The position numbers and the translations under genes are program-made. A model generated the notes under the pieces. The model searched no databases. It was not told where the DNA came from and saw only the letters and a program-made list of their open reading frames with translations. Below, piece after piece: positions 7,087-11,971 of a DNA stretch of 11,971 nt (position 1 is its first letter; each line of letters begins with the position of its first letter). Source of the DNA: Chloroflexota bacterium (GTDB taxonomy: Bacteria > Chloroflexota > Anaerolineae > Aggregatilineales > Aggregatilineaceae); NCBI GenBank assembly GCA_016234525.1, contig JACRBK010000027.1, positions 1-11,971 on the forward strand. The letters run 5' to 3'.

Positions 7087-7350
7087 CTTGTTTTTCGCCT
7101 CGGCAAAATTTTATGTCGAACACATTACCCCTAATCATGAAACAGGCGGGGCCTAATTTCAAGTAATGAGTGTCATATGATCCGCCTGCGCCCAGCACTC
7201 CCCCATTGAACAGGTGGTTATTTTCACAAATAATTCACCAGGCCGCTTGAAAAGCATGATAAAATCCTAACAATCGAAATATACATTTTTGATCTCTGCT
7301 TTATACAATGGTTTCGATGGAACCATGCCAGTCATGAGAAGGACGACATC
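7087..7350. other. Intergenic region with divergent signals and a spaced inverted repeat
   Basis: This 264-bp gap separates the small Cys-rich ORF from the DivK-like gene. CAGGCGG (7143-7149) and CCGCCTG (7182-7188) form an exact 7-bp inverted repeat with a 32-nt interval. No open reading frame or RNA gene is apparent. The extended -10 candidate is listed separately. Confidence 0.4.
7257..7265 (+). promoter_or_regulatory. Putative extended -10 promoter of DivK-like receiver
   Basis: TGATAAAAT (TGn plus TAAAAT at 7260-7265) matches an extended -10 element. No -35 is seen at the right distance. Start would be near 7272, leaving a leader of about 80 nt. Confidence 0.35.
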
Positions 7351-7809
7351 ATGCTAGATTGGAATAATGTTTCGAATTGGCATATCTTGTTAGTGGAAGA
7401 TGAACCAGATAATCTCGAAGTGGTTTCAGAAACTCTGATGTTTTATGGCGCTTCGGTGAGAACCGCTCAAGACGGCCAACAAGGGTTAGAACAACTTGAA
7501 AACTATACGCCAGATGTGATCCTGCTCGATCTGTCTATGCCGCGCATGGACGGCTGGAAAATGGTCCAGATCCTCAAAGAGGATCCCAAAACTAAGGCGA
7601 TCCCTGTCGTGGCGCTTACGGCTCACGCGATGGCGGGCGACAGAGAACGCACCCTGGGTGCCGGGTTTGACGGCTATATCTCTAAACCAATCAGCATTAC
7701 AACGTTTTTGGCTGATTTACGTAAAACGTTAGAAGACAACCAGCCCACCGACAGTCTGCCCTCGGAGGAGCCTCAGACCGGGGCTGATTCCAGCGGTGTC
7801 AAGCTATAG
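7351..7809 (+). CDS. Single-domain receiver, DivK/CheY-like, with short acidic tail
   Basis: Cytoplasmic phospho-receiver of 152 residues. All active-site residues are present: E16-D17, phospho-acceptor D60 (LLDLSMPRMDG), T90 (LTAHAM) and K112 (ISKPI). The wording LTAHAMxGD...GFDGYISKPI is typical of DivK-like receivers and of receiver modules in hybrid kinases. The N-terminal ten residues and a Ser/Glu/Pro-rich tail (about 125-152) lie outside the fold and show no second domain. AGAAGG sits 9 nt before the ATG. The gene stands alone, with no kinase or output gene next to it, so it probably relays phosphate or contacts a partner encoded elsewhere. Confidence 0.93.
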   Translation: MLDWNNVSNWHILLVEDEPDNLEVVSETLMFYGASVRTAQDGQQGLEQLENYTPDVILLDLSMPRMDGWKMVQILKEDPKTKAIPVVALTAHAMAGDRERTLGAGFDGYISKPISITTFLADLRKTLEDNQPTDSLPSEEPQTGADSSGVKL

Positions 7810-7900
7810 CGGCTGTTTTGATCCTGAGGGGTGGGGCAGAAGATTAAATCGATCAGCGTTCCAGATTGTTTCAGCTTGTCCAACTTGCACAAATGATCCA

Positions 7901-7939
7901 CCGCGCTGCCACTTTTCCACACGATCACGAGCAGCGCGG
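7901..7939. terminator. Inverted repeat between convergent genes, possible terminator
   Basis: CCGCGCTGC (7901-7909) and GCAGCGCGG (7931-7939) pair perfectly over 9 bp, with a 21-nt loop. It lies between the ends of the DivK-like gene and the convergent TIR gene, where a bidirectional terminator would be expected. No clean T-run follows on either strand, so the role is uncertain. Confidence 0.4.
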
Positions 7940-7955
7940 CGAGCAATTTCTGTGA

Positions 7956-8648
7956 TCAGTCGTTAAGCGCCTGTACCAGTTCGCGGAACTGCTGTTTATA
8001 ATCATCGCCAGAAAAAGCAAAGCGCGGTTTGCGGCGCAGTTCGTCCGGCAGTTCAGTAGGGTGCAGTTCGGCAACGACAATCGGCTTACGGCGTTCTACA
8101 AAAAACTTGAGCGCTTCCTGCACATTGGTGGCCTTGATCGCCAGCGGTGACAGGATGATAATCATGTTTTTGCACTCGACCAACGCTGGATGCACCCCGG
8201 TGGCCCAGTTCACATCATCTACTTCGCTGCCTGCCATCCAGGTTTGAATACCGATCCGGTTCAAATCTTCGGCCAAAATCTCCGCGAACTCTGTGTCAGA
8301 CACGCTATAATTGATGTACGTAACGGCAGAGATAGGTTTGCGCGGATTTTTGCTGGTGCTGCGCGGCGTGTCGAGCGCTTTGAGTGGTTCAGGCCGTCTG
8401 AGAGCCTGGTGCGCGGGGGTGCTGCCCATGCGAAAGACCATCGTGCCGCACACGGGGCAGGTTCCGCGTGTGCCGGGTGCGCCGCGCCGGGTCCAGATCG
8501 GTTCTGGATGTTCGATAGTGGTTTTTTGCTTACACGTCATGCAGTAAGCTTCGAGTTCGTCTTCGTCGCTGCTGAGTTCGTCGTGCAGATCGGCGTGTAA
8601 GTCGTCGTCTAGATTGCCGTACAGATTGTCAAGTTCGTCGCTCATCAT
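7956..8648 (-). CDS. DUF5679-type zinc ribbon plus TIR-domain protein
   Basis: 230-residue soluble protein. Residues 1-33 are strongly acidic with repeated D/E-L units. Residues 35-75 form a zinc ribbon with C36xxC39 and C64xxC67 and the flow YCMTCKxKTTIxxPEP...GTCPVCGTMVFRMG, matching my memory of DUF5679. A Pro/Ser/Arg linker (76-105) leads to a TIR domain (about 107-230): ITYINYSxSD-like strand A (VTYINYSVSDTEFAEILAEDL), GIQTWM, then NWATGVHPALVECKNMIIILSP. In NAD-cleaving TIRs a Glu normally sits in the WxxE position; here it is G151, so NADase activity is doubtful. Bacterial TIR proteins act in defence or as adaptor modules; this one may be a binding or scaffold version. ATG 8648 and 8645 are equally possible. 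It is divergent from transketolase by 106 bp and has no recognisable defence partner nearby. Confidence 0.85.
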   Translation of the reverse strand: MMSDELDNLYGNLDDDLHADLHDELSSDEDELEAYCMTCKQKTTIEHPEPIWTRRGAPGTRGTCPVCGTMVFRMGSTPAHQALRRPEPLKALDTPRSTSKNPRKPISAVTYINYSVSDTEFAEILAEDLNRIGIQTWMAGSEVDDVNWATGVHPALVECKNMIIILSPLAIKATNVQEALKFFVERRKPIVVAELHPTELPDELRRKPRFAFSGDDYKQQFRELVQALND

Positions 8649-8754
8649 CGTTTTTACTCAATGGGTGTGCCGCTGTTCATTCGTTACGATAGCTTAGCAC
8701 ACAACTGAGTTATGTGCAGCCGTTTGGTCTCTTTTTTAGCTGGAAGGATATTCT

Positions 8755-10746
<1,992 letters not shown>

Positions 10747-10764
10747 GGCTAGAAAAAATAGGGC

Positions 10765-10792
10765 GCAGGGCTGGTCGTAGGGCTGGCCCTGC
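10765..10792 (+). other. Strong RNA hairpin downstream of transketolase
   Basis: Positions 10765-10776 pair with 10781-10792 over 12 bp including three G-U pairs, around a GTAG loop. The G-U pairs become mismatches on the opposite strand, so the structure favours a plus-strand transcript. No T-run follows on the plus strand, so it is not a classic terminator; it may protect the tkt 3' end. The surrounding 10740-10790 repeats AGGGCT-like units. Confidence 0.45.
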
Positions 10793-10819
10793 CGTCTGAC
10801 TGGGCAAATAGATTAATTG

Positions 10820-10828
10820 TGCTACACT
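10820..10828 (+). promoter_or_regulatory. Putative extended -10 promoter of toxin-antitoxin operon
   Basis: TGCTACACT matches TGn plus a TANANT-type -10 (TACACT, 10823-10828). No -35 is evident. Start near 10835 gives a leader of about 50 nt. The same nine bases form the proposed promoter of the response-regulator pair at 1920-1928. Confidence 0.4.
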
Positions 10829-10885
10829 GCTGGTAGAGAAATCAGAGAGAAGATTTACGGTGAAATTAACAGGGGAGGTGTATTT

Positions 10886-11113
10886 ATGGAATTGTATCAG
10901 CAAGTGATAACCCTGGCCGGCAAATTGTCTCTCGTAGAAAAAGCACGATTGATCGAGTATCTGAGCTCGGCGCTTACGCACGAGCTTGAGCTAGAATCGT
11001 TTCATGCTATGCCCTGGCATGAATTTATTGAGCGTACAGCAGGTATTTTGGCAGATGATCCGATTGAGCGTCCGCCACAGCTTCCTCTCGAAGAACGGGA
11101 GCCTCTAGAATGA
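10886..11113 (+). CDS. Probable antitoxin of PIN-domain toxin-antitoxin pair
   Basis: 75-residue protein encoded directly before a PIN toxin, with ATGA overlap (stop at 11111-11113, next start at 11110), the usual order for type II systems. Presumed role: bind and block the toxin and perhaps repress the operon. The N-terminal half is helical (LAGKLSLVEKARLIEYLSSAL), resembling the start of short addiction-module proteins; the C-terminal half is acidic and Pro-rich (DDPIERPPQLPLEEREPLE), suitable for wrapping the toxin. No AbrB, Phd or ribbon-helix-helix DNA-binding domain is obvious. A strong ribosome site AGGGGAGGTG (10871-10880) fixes the ATG at 10886. An upstream in-frame TTG at 10817 is rejected because it would overlap the likely promoter. 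The role rests mainly on gene order. Confidence 0.8.
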   Translation: MELYQQVITLAGKLSLVEKARLIEYLSSALTHELELESFHAMPWHEFIERTAGILADDPIERPPQLPLEEREPLE

Positions 11114-11523
11114 AATATCTGCTGGATACAAATACGTGTATTCGCCACCTTAATCAACGATCAAAAACGATCACTGAACATCTTCACAGCCTATCTGATT
11201 CTGAAATTGCAGTATGTTCTGTGGTGAAAGCCGAGTTGTATTTTGGCGCTATGAAAAGTCAGACGCCAGAGCAAACGATGCTGAAACAGCAGGCTTTTGT
11301 GGAACGGTTTATATCACTCTCGTTTGATGATGCGGCGGCAGTGGTATATGCGCGGTTTCGAGCCATATTGGAACAAGCGGGTACTCCTATTGGTTCCAAC
11401 GATTTGATGATCGCTGCTATCGCTCTGGCTCATAGCTTGATTCTAGTTACGCACAATACCCGTGAATTTGGACGTATTAGCGGTCTAAAAGTCGAGGATT
11501 GGGAAGCGGGCCATGCAGGGTAA
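11110..11523 (+). CDS. vapC: PIN-domain toxin ribonuclease (VapC/FitB-like)
   Basis: Type II toxin of 137 residues, a metal-dependent endoribonuclease expected to cleave tRNA, rRNA or mRNA when its antitoxin is lost. The PIN active site is complete: D6 (LLDTNTCI), E42 (SVVKAELYFGA), D98 (PIGSNDLMIAAIAL) and N116 (LVTHNTREFGRI), with the usual length. The start codon overlaps the antitoxin stop by 4 nt, so translation is coupled. Other activity-lost variants are unlikely because all acidic residues are kept. The subfamily symbol is by similarity of motifs, not a search; the RNA target is unknown. Confidence 0.93.
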   Translation: MKYLLDTNTCIRHLNQRSKTITEHLHSLSDSEIAVCSVVKAELYFGAMKSQTPEQTMLKQQAFVERFISLSFDDAAAVVYARFRAILEQAGTPIGSNDLMIAAIALAHSLILVTHNTREFGRISGLKVEDWEAGHAG

Positions 11524-11530
11524 GTTTTCG

Positions 11531-11536
11531 TATAAT
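11531..11536 (+). promoter_or_regulatory. Putative -10 box of cNMP-binding protein gene
   Basis: Perfect TATAAT. No clear -35 at 16-18 nt upstream. It would start transcription near 11543, about 23 nt before the start codon. Confidence 0.45.
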
Positions 11537-11565
11537 GCATAACTGCCTCGACTCAGGAGTGAATT

Positions 11566-11971
11566 ATGGACATCGACTTGATCGGCAAACTGCAAGAGGC
11601 TTTTCCTGATCTGGATGAAAACGCCTTACGTGAGCTTTCAGGGCTGGTACGGTTAAAGACCTATGCCCCAAACACACTGATCTGCAAAGAAGGGGCGTTT
11701 GAGCAGGTCTTTTATTTGATCGTCGAAGGGGAAGTGGCGATCACCAAACACCTGCACAGCGATGAAGAACGTGTGCTGCGTCACAGCGTTGCGGGCGACT
11801 TTTTTGGTGAGATGGCGCTGATCCAGGATGTGCCACGTGCGGCGAATGTACGCACGATCAAAGAAACCACCGTATTAGAATTTGACCGCGAAGTCTTCGA
11901 GAATCTGATGGGGTCCAGCCCACAACTTGCCTGGCGTATGGTGCGGACAACTTTTGACCGGCTGCGCGCTA
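11566..11971 (+). CDS. Cyclic-nucleotide-binding-domain protein, 3'-truncated by window edge
   Basis: The first 135 residues are visible. After an N-terminal helix (about 3-27) comes a complete cNMP-binding beta-roll (about 30-115): Y33-APNTLICKEG, FYLIVEGEVAI, then the phosphate-binding cassette G81-E82-M-A-L...P90-R91-A-A-N-V. E82 and R91 are the residues that hold the ribose and cyclic phosphate, so ligand binding is plausible. The frame is still open at the edge after WRMVRTTFDRLRA, which is the start of the helix that in CRP/FNR regulators leads to a DNA-binding domain. Whether a helix-turn-helix, kinase or other output follows cannot be seen. AGGAG 7 nt upstream of the ATG supports the start. 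It lies 42 nt after the toxin gene with its own -10, so it is probably separate. Confidence 0.9.
   Translation, partial: MDIDLIGKLQEAFPDLDENALRELSGLVRLKTYAPNTLICKEGAFEQVFYLIVEGEVAITKHLHSDEERVLRHSVAGDFFGEMALIQDVPRAANVRTIKETTVLEFDREVFENLMGSSPQLAWRMVRTTFDRLRA

Noticed and set aside
8190..8600. Plus-strand ORFs antisense to the TIR protein
   Set aside because: The minus-strand frame has the CxxC pairs and the TIR fold; the opposite frames have neither.
7956..8648. Complete TIR-based defence system
   Set aside because: No Argonaute, STING, ThsA-like, NTPase or other known partner lies next to the TIR gene, and the usual catalytic Glu appears absent.

Overview
The window looks like an ordinary chromosomal segment from a free-living bacterium, most likely of the phylum Chloroflexota (Anaerolineae-like). 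The clues are a DUF5679-type zinc ribbon, a GT39-type membrane glycosyltransferase with the C-terminal beta-rich tail common in that phylum, lone response regulators without kinases, and moderate GC. The assignment is inferred from protein style only; no rRNA or other marker gene is present.

Layout. Positions 1-1899 (minus) hold most of a class A penicillin-binding protein, cut by the left edge just before its KTG motif. Divergent from it, 2046-3210 (plus) is a two-gene response-regulator unit: an OmpR-type regulator with an unusual CxxC tail, then a single-domain receiver. The gap 3211-3441 holds a candidate small RNA of about 110 nt, with a TATAAT box, a 5'/3' closing stem, C-rich loops and a strong intrinsic terminator. 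Next come a minus-strand GT39-like glycosyltransferase (3442-5322) and, divergent from it, a lipoprotein substrate-binding protein with an extra six-cysteine C-terminal region (5509-6834). A short cysteine-rich ORF (6859-7086, minus) and a third, DivK-like receiver (7351-7809, plus) follow.

A minus-strand DUF5679-TIR protein (7956-8648) lies back to back with transketolase (8755-10746). A PIN-domain toxin-antitoxin pair follows (10886-11523). The right edge cuts a cyclic-nucleotide-binding-domain protein (11566 onward).

How the genes may work together. Themes are cell-envelope building (PBP, GT39, lipoprotein) and signalling (three receivers, a cNMP-binding protein, TIR). Only two groups look like transcription units: the two response regulators (37-nt gap) and the toxin-antitoxin pair (4-nt overlap). 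No histidine kinase, transporter permease or ATPase is visible, so partners must be encoded elsewhere. The most promising undescribed items are the small RNA with its flanking GTAAC boxes, the TIR protein with Gly at the expected catalytic Glu position, and the cysteine-rich extension of the lipoprotein.
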